From Candidatus Gastranaerophilales bacterium (GTDB lineage Bacteria; Cyanobacteriota; Vampirovibrionia; Gastranaerophilales; Gastranaerophilaceae): a DNA stretch of 34,893 bases. The translations under genes were made by a program, and so were the position numbers. Positions 16,614-23,834 of the stretch are shown piece after piece. Position 1 is the stretch's first letter. Each line of letters starts with the position of its first letter. The notes below the pieces were generated by a model. That model had not been told where the DNA came from. It did no database searches and saw only the letters and a program-made list of their open reading frames with translations. The DNA is taken from the NCBI GenBank assembly GCA_944323265.1, contig CALURX010000020.1, positions 1 through 34,893 of the forward strand, in the 5' to 3' direction.

Positions 16614-17349
16614 CAAGAAGCACTTTCTCGCCATAAGAAGTCAAGCGATATTCTGATGCACCGACAAGTCCTGTTAAATCCGGCAAACACTCAATATAAT
16701 CCCTGTTAATAGCTTCTTGCAACACACTATGATCGATAATTACTGCAAGATTCTGCATTAATTTTGCATTTAGCTGTTTTAATGTAAATCTAGGTTTCTG
16801 TTCATATTGCGTGAAGTAATAAGCCGTTAGAAGCAGGTAATCGATTTTTCTGTCAACCCTTCTGCCGCTGATATAACTTAAAAAAGCGTTATCTTTCTTG
16901 ATAGAAGGACTTGGTTTGAAAGACAATTCAGTTTGAGGATTATTCAAAGAATTCTCCAGAATATTATCAAACCCCGCTTGCGGTGTCTCGTTTACACTAA
17001 GCCCCAGAATACTCGCCTCTGTATTATTCCCGGAAACAGAGGTTGAGTAGAAAATATCTAAATTTTTGTTTGTAATTTCTTCTTTGGTCTCTGTTGGAGC
17101 CTCAACTACAACAGGTTCCGGCTGCGGTTTACGCTTTAACTGTTCATCTATTTTCTTCTGCGTAATCTCTTTTTCTGTATTGATTTGTGTGTTAACCAAC
17201 TCTTTACACTGTTGGACTTTTTGTTTCTGAGTATACTCAGCAGCCTTTTTAACCCACTTTTCTACCTGACTTATGACAAGCTCTTTGTCAGTCGTGGATA
17301 ATGTAAGCTGATACTTCCCTTTTGTTATTTTAAATGAATATACTGACAT
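16606..17349 (-). CDS. Unknown 247-residue protein with a small N-terminal domain and helical C-terminus
   Basis: Residues 1-35 (YSFKITKGKYQLTL, then a D-x-E-x-V-x-x-Q-x-x-KW pattern) match the complete 40-residue protein encoded just upstream, so this gene carries the same small module. A Lys/Gln/Glu-rich coiled segment (about 36-75), a Pro/Glu-rich linker and a low-complexity stretch (to about 150) follow. The last 90 residues are ordered (RKIDYLLLTAYYFTQYE, RFTLKQLNAKLM, EYRLTSYGEKVLLDE) and look like a winged-helix fold. A GGAGT ribosome site precedes the ATG. It overlaps mnmA by eight bases. Function unknown; a nucleic-acid-binding or regulatory role would fit a winged helix but is inference. 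Confidence 0.6.
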   Translation of the reverse strand: MSVYSFKITKGKYQLTLSTTDKELVISQVEKWVKKAAEYTQKQKVQQCKELVNTQINTEKEITQKKIDEQLKRKPQPEPVVVEAPTETKEEITNKNLDIFYSTSVSGNNTEASILGLSVNETPQAGFDNILENSLNNPQTELSFKPSPSIKKDNAFLSYISGRRVDRKIDYLLLTAYYFTQYEQKPRFTLKQLNAKLMQNLAVIIDHSVLQEAINRDYIECLPDLTGLVGASEYRLTSYGEKVLLDE

Positions 17350-17358
17350 ATTTTACTC

Positions 17359-17481
17359 CTATCCCTGCTGGAGTAATTCTTCACGCCACTTGTTAAGCTG
17401 TTCTTCTACAAACTCCAAATCGTCAGATTTTAATTCAATTTCAATATCACCCTTTTTCATTTTGAATACGTATTCGTGCAT
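17359..17481 (-). CDS. 40-residue stand-alone small protein
   Basis: Short gene with a textbook ribosome site (AAGGAGG, 17486-17492) five bases before the ATG (17479-17481) and its own promoter. The protein starts MHEYVFKMKKGDIEIEL, continues KSDDLEFVEEQLNKW and ends REELLQQG. It aligns over its whole length with the first 40 residues of the next gene's product (Y-x-FK-x-x-KG spacing, a D-x-E-x-V-x-x-Q-x-x-KW motif). The predicted fold is two strands and a helix. The gene lies nine bases before the 247-residue gene and should share its message. This conserved spacing against a neighbouring paralogue is strong evidence that it is real. Function unknown. Confidence 0.75.
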   Translation of the reverse strand: MHEYVFKMKKGDIEIELKSDDLEFVEEQLNKWREELLQQG

Positions 17482-17501
17482 GATACCTCCTTAATGAATA
17501 A

Positions 17502-17530
17502 AGTGTAACTTAAAATCCGTAAAGTTTCAA
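17502..17530 (-). promoter_or_regulatory. Promoter of the small-protein / mnmA unit
   Basis: TTGAAA (17525-17530), 17-base spacer, TACACT (17502-17507) on the minus strand; predicted start near 17495, just before the AAGGAGG ribosome site. Confidence 0.55.
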
Positions 17531-17542
17531 GTAAAATATTGA

Positions 17543-17571
17543 TTGAAATATTAAGAATTATGTGTTATAAT
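17543..17571 (+). promoter_or_regulatory. Promoter of the 143-residue gene
   Basis: TTGAAA (17543-17548), 17-base spacer, consensus TATAAT (17566-17571); predicted start near 17578. It is divergent from the promoter at 17502-17530, with only 12 bases between the two -35 elements. Confidence 0.65.
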
Positions 17572-17589
17572 ACATTTAAGGATATGAGT

Positions 17590-18021
17590 ATGTCGTCTAG
17601 TTTAACTTTAAATAATGTTTTTTTGGTTGCACAGAACAGCTTCTCTGAAAAGATGGTCAATCTTGACTCGCAGATGAGAAGTCTGCCTTCAGTTCTTGAT
17701 AAAGAAACTTTGAACGACCTTGTTGAAGGTGAGTATGATATTACACTTCAACAGTACACTGATATGAATAGTTATCGTAATTCAATGCAGCTTATTCATG
17801 GTAACAATTCTGCAAATCCTGTGTATGCTGGACTTAATCGGTTAATGGGCAACGGTTCTTCTAATAATACAACAGTTTCAGCTTCTAATTTTATTGAAAG
17901 AATGAAAGACAGGGGACTCTCCGAAACTTCTGCATTTAGTTTGTATACAGCTGTAAGAACATATTCCATTAATAACAGTTTGCTCTCCGCAAATAATAGT
18001 TTTGTAAACGCAAAAATTTAG
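17590..18021 (+). CDS. Unknown 143-residue protein, Ser/Asn rich
   Basis: The frame can be extended to a TTG at 17539, but that would read through the promoter, so the start is placed at the ATG at 17590, seven bases after AAGGA; an ATG two codons earlier (17584) is too close to that site. The protein starts MSSSLTLNNVFLVAQNSF. It contains a helical first half (MVNLDSQMRSLPSVLDKETL), an Asn/Ser-rich middle (NGSSNNTTVSASN) and a final helical segment (ETSAFSLYTAVRTYSINNS). There is no signal peptide or membrane segment, and no family is recognised. The matrixin-like gene starts 62 bases after it and may be partly co-transcribed, although a TATAAT element lies between them. Confidence 0.6.
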   Translation: MSSSLTLNNVFLVAQNSFSEKMVNLDSQMRSLPSVLDKETLNDLVEGEYDITLQQYTDMNSYRNSMQLIHGNNSANPVYAGLNRLMGNGSSNNTTVSASNFIERMKDRGLSETSAFSLYTAVRTYSINNSLLSANNSFVNAKI

Positions 18022-18083
18022 ATTTACGGTTTTTTGTGTATAATATTAGTGTAGAAGAAAAGAATAAGAGGTTTCCTTTCAAG

Positions 18084-19319
18084 ATGAAAAAGATAGTTAT
18101 TTGTACATTTCTTATTGCAGCAGGAGCTGCTTCTTTGTTGAATATTAACAACAAAATAGATTTAGCAACACCTGATTTCGGGTTCAAAAATGTTTATGCT
18201 ATAGCTCTAGGATATGACAAGTCTATGGGTGAAAAAACAATAAAAGCTGCCGTTATTGACAGCTATTTCAGAGATGTAGCAGCTAATGGAAAAATTATAA
18301 GATGGAATAAATCAACTTTTCCGCTAAAGGTATATATAGAAGATTCTGCGGATGTACCGTCTTATTATAGAGAAGTTGTTATGAGTGCATATCAGGCTTG
18401 GGAGAGGGCTAGTGAAGGATTGGTTAGATTTGACTTTGTAGAAACTCCGCAAGAAGCGGATATGAAGTGCTATTTTAAAAGTGTAAATGACAACAATGAC
18501 CCTGCAATAGGTTTCCATGCGTTTTCCGTTAATGGTAATACTATTACTGATTCTACAATTACCTTTAGAAAAGTGGATAATAAAAATCATAATCTCGATT
18601 CTAAACAACTTTTCTCTTCTGCTTTGCAGGAAATAGGACATTCAATAGGACTGACAGGTAAAAGCGTAAGTATTTATGATGTTATGTATCCAATTGGTAC
18701 AAAGTTTAATACAGAAATAACACCGCGTGATTTGAAAACCTTAGGGCTTGTATACTCTGTAGTTCCGGATATTACTAATGTACCTGTATCTGCAGAAGAA
18801 AAATCTCAGCTTTTTACTGTACAGGAAATCCTTGCAACACTGAATGTTCCGGTAGATGATAACACTGCAAATTTAGATGAAGTCACTGCAAATGATATTG
18901 CAACAAAACTGGCTCTTGCTGAAGAATATAGGAAACGCGCCGAATATGACAAGGCTGCACAGGAATATCAGGCTGTTGCACAGATGAAGACTGATAATAG
19001 AAGCAAATCCGAAGTATATTATGAAGTTGCGGTTATGTATTTGGATGCGGAAGAATTTGACAAGGCAAAAAGCTGTGCAGAAATAGCATGCGCTACTGAT
19101 ATGAATGATTTAACGGAGACGCTGTCACCATTGATTGATTATTATACAAAGCGCTCAAGTTCTGCAATTGAGCAGCTTGAAACAATTCTCGATCAGAATC
19201 CTTATAATAAGCATGCCTACAAACTTCTGTGCAAGATATACAGAGATAAGCATCAGGAAAACCTGTTAAATGCTACGATAAAAAAATACGGCAGGACTGC
19301 AGGTGATATAGAAGATTAA
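18084..19319 (+). CDS. Matrixin-like (M10) protein with a degenerate zinc site and TPRs
   Basis: 411 residues from the ATG at 18084. A GTG start 16 codons upstream would include a TATAAT at 18039-18044 that looks like the promoter. A hydrophobic N-terminus (MKKIVICTFLIAAGAASLL) directs export. The matrixin fold is visible: FPLKVYIEDSADVPSYYR, AYQAWERASEG, ADMKCYF, then LQEIGHSIGLTGKS with a DVMYP Met-turn and a TPRDLKTLGLVYS closing helix. In active enzymes the motif is HExxHxxGxxH. Here the first histidine is Q182 and the third is Gly or Lys, so two of three zinc ligands are missing while E183, H186 and the Met-turn remain. TPR-like helices fill about residues 280-400. Probably a non-catalytic envelope protein; the original substrate is unknown. 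Confidence 0.75.
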   Translation: MKKIVICTFLIAAGAASLLNINNKIDLATPDFGFKNVYAIALGYDKSMGEKTIKAAVIDSYFRDVAANGKIIRWNKSTFPLKVYIEDSADVPSYYREVVMSAYQAWERASEGLVRFDFVETPQEADMKCYFKSVNDNNDPAIGFHAFSVNGNTITDSTITFRKVDNKNHNLDSKQLFSSALQEIGHSIGLTGKSVSIYDVMYPIGTKFNTEITPRDLKTLGLVYSVVPDITNVPVSAEEKSQLFTVQEILATLNVPVDDNTANLDEVTANDIATKLALAEEYRKRAEYDKAAQEYQAVAQMKTDNRSKSEVYYEVAVMYLDAEEFDKAKSCAEIACATDMNDLTETLSPLIDYYTKRSSSAIEQLETILDQNPYNKHAYKLLCKIYRDKHQENLLNATIKKYGRTAGDIED

Positions 19320-19332
19320 TAATTTTTACTTA

Positions 19333-19375
19333 AAACAAACCGGTAACATCTTTTAAAGATGTTGCCGGTTTGTTT
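19333..19375 (+). terminator. Intrinsic terminator after the matrixin-like gene
   Basis: AAACAAACCGG (19333-19343) pairs with CCGGTTTGTTT (19365-19375), with a further AACATCTT / AAGATGTT inner helix. Confidence 0.85.
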
Positions 19376-19452
19376 ATTTCTAAAATAACCGATTTTTCTA
19401 ATGTAATATTTTATGTCAGACTATATTATAAGAGTAACCGAAAGGAGACTCT

Positions 19453-19929
19453 ATGAAAACAAATTTAATCTTAAGAGAACCGGATTTGTATTTTGACAGC
19501 ATACATACAGAGTTAAATAACTTTTTAAGGGATACATTCGTTCACCCAAGATTCGCAAATCCGCTGGAAATAAAAAAGAAGTCTATCTGGCGGCCTGCTG
19601 TAGAGGTTAAGCAAAATGACAATGAATACAAGATTAAAGTCCAGCTTCCAGGAGTGAGTAAAGACGATATTGATGTAGAATTAGATAATGACTTCATGAC
19701 AATTACAGCAGAAATTGAAGAAGAAAGTGAGAAAAAAGACGAAAAGGCTAAAAACGAAAAGTATCATACTTGTGAATTCAGGTATGGCAGATATCAAAGA
19801 ACAATTTCTTTTGATAATCCAATTAAGGCTGCAGAGGCTGAGGCAGAGTATAAAAATGGGATTTTATCGATAGTTATTCCTAAACAACCCATTGAACAGA
19901 GCAGGTCTAAAAAGCTAGAAATCAAATAA
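19453..19929 (+). CDS. Small heat-shock protein, Hsp20 / alpha-crystallin family
   Basis: 158-residue ATP-independent holdase that binds unfolding proteins in the cytoplasm. The alpha-crystallin domain spans about residues 47-145: WRPAVEVKQNDNEYKIKVQLPG opens it, and AEYKNGILSIVIPK is the conserved closing motif. A short C-terminal tail ends LEIK, an I-x-I-like anchor used for oligomer assembly. The middle loop is strongly charged (EEESEKKDEKAKNEK). It has a good AAAGGAG ribosome site six bases... upstream of the ATG (19441-19447). No CIRCE inverted repeat is visible upstream, so HrcA control is not supported. It stands alone between a terminator and a candidate structured RNA. Confidence 0.92.
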   Translation: MKTNLILREPDLYFDSIHTELNNFLRDTFVHPRFANPLEIKKKSIWRPAVEVKQNDNEYKIKVQLPGVSKDDIDVELDNDFMTITAEIEEESEKKDEKAKNEKYHTCEFRYGRYQRTISFDNPIKAAEAEAEYKNGILSIVIPKQPIEQSRSKKLEIK

Positions 19930-19933
19930 TAGC

Positions 19934-20046
19934 GCCGCCTCGACCCACAGGTAGTTTAATATATGTTATTTTCGGTACCTGTTTATAAAAGGAGACACCT
20001 TTTTGAGGTCAAACGCGGTAAAGGGCAGCTTTAAGTCTGCCCTTTT
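19934..20046 (+). ncRNA. Candidate structured RNA downstream of hsp20
   Basis: A three-way-junction-like fold can be drawn: CCGC (19935-19938) with GCGG (20015-20018), GACC (19942-19945) with GGTC (20007-20010), hairpin ACAGGTA / TACCTGT (19947-19953, 19976-19982) and hairpin AAAAGG / CCTTTT (19987-19992, 19998-20003). An intrinsic terminator follows immediately. It may be a free RNA, the 3' end of the hsp20 message, or a leader ahead of the XRE gene. No known riboswitch family was recognised, and no promoter of its own is clear. Confidence 0.4.
20020..20046 (+). terminator. Intrinsic terminator
   Basis: AAAGGGCAG (20020-20028) pairs with CTGCCCTTT (20037-20045), followed by one more T and an AT-rich stretch. 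Confidence 0.8.
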
Positions 20047-20050
20047 ATAT

Positions 20051-20093
20051 AAAAAATAAAGTTCGAGGGGCTATTAATCGGACTTTATTTTTT
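20051..20093. repeat. Long AT-rich inverted repeat upstream of the XRE gene
   Basis: AAAAAATAAAGTTCG (20051-20065) is complementary to CGGACTTTATTTTTT (20079-20093), fifteen pairs with one wobble and a 13-base loop. The T run follows the stem in both directions, so it could be a second terminator; a TATAAT follows directly at 20095-20100. Confidence 0.6.
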
Positions 20094-20125
20094 GTATAAT
20101 AGTAAGTAGTAAATTTAGAGGATTG

Positions 20126-20144
20126 TTATACTTGTACAGTATAA
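20126..20144. promoter_or_regulatory. Operator-like perfect dyad in front of the XRE gene
   Basis: TTATACT-TGTAC-AGTATAA is a perfect 7-base dyad. It overlaps a TATAAT (20140-20145) and ends three bases before the first ATG. This is the expected place for autorepression by the small helix-turn-helix protein that follows. Confidence 0.5.
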
Positions 20145-20147
20145 TAT

Positions 20148-20402
20148 ATGGAAAAAGGCAACATAATACAAGAAAATATAAGTATGAAAGAGAATAAGAG
20201 ACTAAAAAATCTAGGAATTAACATCAAAGGTGAACGTTTAAGACGTAACATCTCTCAAGAAAAGCTGGCTGAGCTTACAAATATTTCAAGAAACTCTGTA
20301 AGCTTAATCGAAACTGGCAAAATTAATCCTACAATTTTAAAAGTTGTAGATATTGCTAATGCTTTAGGCGTTGATATCAAAGTTTTATTGAGAGAAGTTT
20401 AA
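20148..20402 (+). CDS. XRE-family helix-turn-helix regulator
   Basis: 84 residues, essentially one Cro/C1-type DNA-binding domain: LGINIKGERLRRNISQEKLA, ELTNISRNSVSLIETGKINP as the helix-turn-helix, then LKVVDIANALGVDIKVLL. There is no effector domain, so it is likely a simple dimeric repressor or controller of the C-protein or SinR type. The start is uncertain: the ATG at 20148 lies two bases after a TATAAT and has no ribosome site. An ATG at 20184 would still keep the whole domain. The stop overlaps that of convergent prs by four bases. No restriction-modification or toxin gene adjoins it, so its targets are unknown; autoregulation through the dyad at 20126-20144 is inference. Confidence 0.8.
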   Translation: MEKGNIIQENISMKENKRLKNLGINIKGERLRRNISQEKLAELTNISRNSVSLIETGKINPTILKVVDIANALGVDIKVLLREV

Positions 20403-21409
20403 ACTTTCATCTCCTTTTCAAATCCGAAGAGTGAACTAACAGATTCATCATCATGGATTCTTGAAATGGCTTGCCCAAGAAGCGGTGCTATTGATAACTG
20501 CTTTACATTGGCCGGTAAGTCTTCTGCTGCCCATGGTATAGTATTTGTTACAACACACTCTTCAATTGGAGCATTTTTGAGCCTTTCTATTGCAGGACCG
20601 GAAAATACTGCATGGGTGGCTCCGACGTATACTGCCTTGGCACCTTTACTTTTTAAGAGTTTAGCAGCTTCGCAGATGGTTCCTGCTGTGTCTATAATAT
20701 CATCAAACATTAGGCAGACTTTGTTTTCAACATCGCCGATAATATGTGCGGCAATAGCTTCGTTATGCTTATCCCTGCGTTTATCAATCATTGCAATAGG
20801 GCAGTCCAGATTTTTTGCAAAATGTCGTGTCCTGTTCGCGCCTCCCATATCCGGGCTTACTGCAACCATTTCATCTGGATTAAGATTAAGGCTTTTTACG
20901 TAATCTACAAGGATTGGGGTTGCAAATATGTGATCAACCAGAATATTAAAGAAGCCTTGTATTTGGCCAGTGTGTAAATCTACAGCAAGAACTCTATTAG
21001 CGCCTGCTGTTGTTAGCAAGTCTGCAACAAGTTTTGCGGTTATTGCTTCACGACCGGAGGTTTTTCTATCCTGACGCGCATATCCATAGTATGGGATAAC
21101 TGCAGTAATAGTCTTTGCGCTGGCCCTTTTGAAAGCATCTATAATTATCAAAAGTTCCATAAGGTTTTCATTAACCGGATTGCATAGAGGTTGGATAATA
21201 AAAACATCATCGCCTCGGATGCTTTCTTGAACTTGAACATAAATTTCGCCGTCTGCAAAATTCTTAACTACCATTGGACCGATTGTTGTACCCAGATAGT
21301 CTGCAATTTCTTGGGCGAGTTTCGGGTTAGACCTGCCTGCAAATAATTTTATATCATGGGTGGGGTTAACTGCTCGTTCCAGCTGAGGATAAGTCATTTC
21401 AAGAACCAT
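20399..21409 (-). CDS. prs: Ribose-phosphate pyrophosphokinase (PRPP synthetase)
   Basis: 336-residue cytoplasmic enzyme making PRPP from ribose 5-phosphate and ATP for nucleotide, His and Trp synthesis. Family stretches in order: IKLFAGRSNPKLAQEIADYLG, FADGEIYVQVQESIRGDDVF, PYYGYARQDRKTSGREAITA (ATP and catalytic loop region), VDLHTGQIQGFF, and the PRPP-binding loop CLMFDDIIDTAGTICEAA. An N-terminal extension of about 17 residues precedes the conserved start. The gene is downstream of topA with a 133-base gap, so it may have its own promoter. It ends convergently with the XRE gene with a four-base overlap and no terminator between them. Confidence 0.95.
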   Translation of the reverse strand: MVLEMTYPQLERAVNPTHDIKLFAGRSNPKLAQEIADYLGTTIGPMVVKNFADGEIYVQVQESIRGDDVFIIQPLCNPVNENLMELLIIIDAFKRASAKTITAVIPYYGYARQDRKTSGREAITAKLVADLLTTAGANRVLAVDLHTGQIQGFFNILVDHIFATPILVDYVKSLNLNPDEMVAVSPDMGGANRTRHFAKNLDCPIAMIDKRRDKHNEAIAAHIIGDVENKVCLMFDDIIDTAGTICEAAKLLKSKGAKAVYVGATHAVFSGPAIERLKNAPIEECVVTNTIPWAAEDLPANVKQLSIAPLLGQAISRIHDDESVSSLFGFEKEMKV

Positions 21410-21542
21410 ATCAAAACCTTTCTTAATTCGTAATAGATGAATAATTCTATTTTATACCTAATTTAGTTTTTGCAAAAGGGTTTTTTACAAAATATTAAGT
21501 ATATAATTATTAAAACCTGTACAAAATTTTTTTTGCCTATGG

Positions 21543-23834
21543 TTATTCTTGTTCCGGTGTCTCAAGTGACTTTTTATATGAGCAGGTTTTGTTTGAACAA
21601 ACCTCGAAAGCACCATTTTTTGTAACTTTTTTGACCAATAGTTCGCCGCATTCCGGGCATTTGTTCCCGGTGGGTTCATCCCAGAGCGCGTATGAGCAGT
21701 CAGGATAACGATTGCAGCCAAAGAAGATTTTGCCGTATTTTGATTTCTTTTCTATAATCACGCCTTCGCCGCACTTCGGACATTGTACACCTGTTGAGCG
21801 GACATATTTTTTACGGTTCTTGCATTCCTTGCATTCAAGATACTTACCGTATGGGCCGACCTTCATTATCATTTCTCCGCCGCATTTTTCGCATTTTTCT
21901 TCTACTGTTTGCGTTTTCTCTTCATTGTTTACGTCATCAAGCTCTACGCTGTTATTCAGTGATATTATTGTTTTGCATTCGGGATATCCTGAGCAGCCAA
22001 GGAATTGGGTTCCGAAGCGGCTTGTTTTTACAAGCATTACACGGCCGCAGTTAGGACATTTTTTGTCACTTTCTATGACAACTTTTTGTCCGGTTTTCAT
22101 TACGGAGTTTACAACCTCCATAAACGGAGTGTAAAACTCTTTCAAGACAACGTTCCATACTGCTTTTTTCTCTGCTATTTTATCAAGCTTTTCTTCCATG
22201 CCGGCAGTGAATTTGTAATCCATAATGTCGGAGAATTGGCTTACAAGTTGTTTGCACACTGTCCTTCCAAGCAATGTAGGGTGAAGAGCTTTATCTATTT
22301 TCTCAACATACTTACGTGTTTGAATAACTGTGATAATTGTTGCATAAGTTGACGGACGTCCGATTCCGTGTTCTTCCAGAGCCTTTACAAGAGAAGCTTC
22401 ATTATATCTTGGCGGCGGCTGTGTAAAGTGCTGTTTCGGAGTAATTTCTTTACACTTGACCAAATCACCTTTTTCCAAATCCGGAATCTTTGCATCAGCG
22501 GCTTTTTCATCTTCTTCTGCATCATTATAAAGCTTCAAAAATCCGTCAAAGAGTATTTTGCTGGTGCCTGCTTTCAGGTTATAATCGCCTGCCGTAATAT
22601 CAATTGTTTTGTTTGCAATCTCTGCAGGAGCCATTTGTGAGGACATAAACTTATCCCAGATAAGTTTATAAAGCTTATATTGATCTGTTGACAAGTATTG
22701 CTTTATACTCTCAGGAGTTCTTTCAGGATAAGAAGGTCTTATGGCTTCGTGCGCGTCCTGAACGTTTTGTTTGCCTTTTACGTAAACATTTGTTGTTGGA
22801 GGGTAGTATTTTTCTCCATAATTATTTACGATAAAATCTTTTGCCATCTGGTGCGCATCATCTGAGATTCTGACACTGTCGGTTCTCATATAGGTAATAA
22901 GACCGACCGGCGTGCCTTCTATTTCGATACCTTCGTATAGTTTTTGCGCAACCTGCATTGTTTTGGAAACACCAAATCCGAGCTTCGAGCTTGCAGCTCT
23001 TTGCAGGGTAGATGTTATAAATGGCGCGGTTGGTTTTCGTTTAGTCTCTTTTTTTGTTACCTTTTCAACCTTAAATTCTGTATCAGGATTCAGAAGGTAT
23101 TCTTTTATTTTGTTTGCTTCTTCTTCATTGTTAACTTCGAGTTTCTTATTTTTATACTTGTTAACTTCCGCTTCAAAGAGTTTTCCGTCCTTATCCATAA
23201 TAGTATGGATTGTCCAGTATTCTTTTGGGACAAAAGCTTCAATTTCTTCTTCTCTTTCGCAAATCATTCGAAGCGCGACTGATTGAACTCTTCCAGCTGA
23301 TAACCTGTAGTTTCCGAGTTGTTTCCACAGAACCGGCGAAAGCTTGTAGCCTACGAGTTTGTCCAGAATTTGTCTTGTCTGCTGGGCGCGGACTCTGTCC
23401 ATATCAATCTGGCGCGAGTGTTCAACTGCATATTTTACGGCTTTTGGAGTAATTTCGTTAAACTCTATTCTAAACACCTTGTCATCAGGAACATCCAAAA
23501 GTTCTCTTACATGCCAGGCAATAGCTTCTCCTTCTCTATCAGGGTCGGAAGCTAGGTATACTTTATCAGAATGCTTAGCAAGTTCGTTTAATTTTGTGAC
23601 AACTTTCTTTTTCTCGGGAATAATGACATAAGTCGGCTTAAAATCATTGTTTACATCAAATCCAAGCACATTCTCAGGCAGGTTCCTAACATGCCCGAAG
23701 CTCGCTTCTATTTGGTAGCCGTCTCCCAAAATCTTTTTAATCGTTTTGGATTTCGCAGGAGACTCAACTATTACAAGCGCTTTTCCCTTTTTTGATTTTG
23801 TTGTTTTTTTCTCTGCCGCTGCTGCAGTTGTCAT
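21543..23834 (-). CDS. topA: DNA topoisomerase I (type IA)
   Basis: 763 residues. It relaxes negative supercoils by single-strand passage. The TOPRIM domain opens with KALVIVESPAKSKTIKKILG and contains YLASDPDREGEAIAWH, the acidic metal-binding triad region. The active-site tyrosine lies at about residue 315 in GLITYMRTDSVRIS. Four C-terminal Cys4 zinc ribbons are visible, starting CPNCGRVMLV, CEKCGGEMIM, CPKCGEGVII and CPECGELLVK. The start is lysine- and alanine-rich. It overlaps dprA by four bases (ATGA), a conserved dprA-topA order in many bacteria, so the two are translated together. Confidence 0.97.
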   Translation of the reverse strand: MTTAAAAEKKTTKSKKGKALVIVESPAKSKTIKKILGDGYQIEASFGHVRNLPENVLGFDVNNDFKPTYVIIPEKKKVVTKLNELAKHSDKVYLASDPDREGEAIAWHVRELLDVPDDKVFRIEFNEITPKAVKYAVEHSRQIDMDRVRAQQTRQILDKLVGYKLSPVLWKQLGNYRLSAGRVQSVALRMICEREEEIEAFVPKEYWTIHTIMDKDGKLFEAEVNKYKNKKLEVNNEEEANKIKEYLLNPDTEFKVEKVTKKETKRKPTAPFITSTLQRAASSKLGFGVSKTMQVAQKLYEGIEIEGTPVGLITYMRTDSVRISDDAHQMAKDFIVNNYGEKYYPPTTNVYVKGKQNVQDAHEAIRPSYPERTPESIKQYLSTDQYKLYKLIWDKFMSSQMAPAEIANKTIDITAGDYNLKAGTSKILFDGFLKLYNDAEEDEKAADAKIPDLEKGDLVKCKEITPKQHFTQPPPRYNEASLVKALEEHGIGRPSTYATIITVIQTRKYVEKIDKALHPTLLGRTVCKQLVSQFSDIMDYKFTAGMEEKLDKIAEKKAVWNVVLKEFYTPFMEVVNSVMKTGQKVVIESDKKCPNCGRVMLVKTSRFGTQFLGCSGYPECKTIISLNNSVELDDVNNEEKTQTVEEKCEKCGGEMIMKVGPYGKYLECKECKNRKKYVRSTGVQCPKCGEGVIIEKKSKYGKIFFGCNRYPDCSYALWDEPTGNKCPECGELLVKKVTKNGAFEVCSNKTCSYKKSLETPEQE

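Noticed and set aside
17539..17589. Upstream TTG start for the 143-residue protein
   Set aside because: The extension would be translated from DNA holding the consensus promoter itself and has no ribosome site.
20003..20059. 18-codon TTG frame after an AAAGGAG site
   Set aside because: It runs through the terminator hairpin and has no codon or conservation support; the hairpin explains the bases better.
20148..20402. Controller protein of a restriction-modification or toxin-antitoxin operon
   Set aside because: No methyltransferase, endonuclease or toxin gene adjoins it; prs on the other strand is housekeeping.
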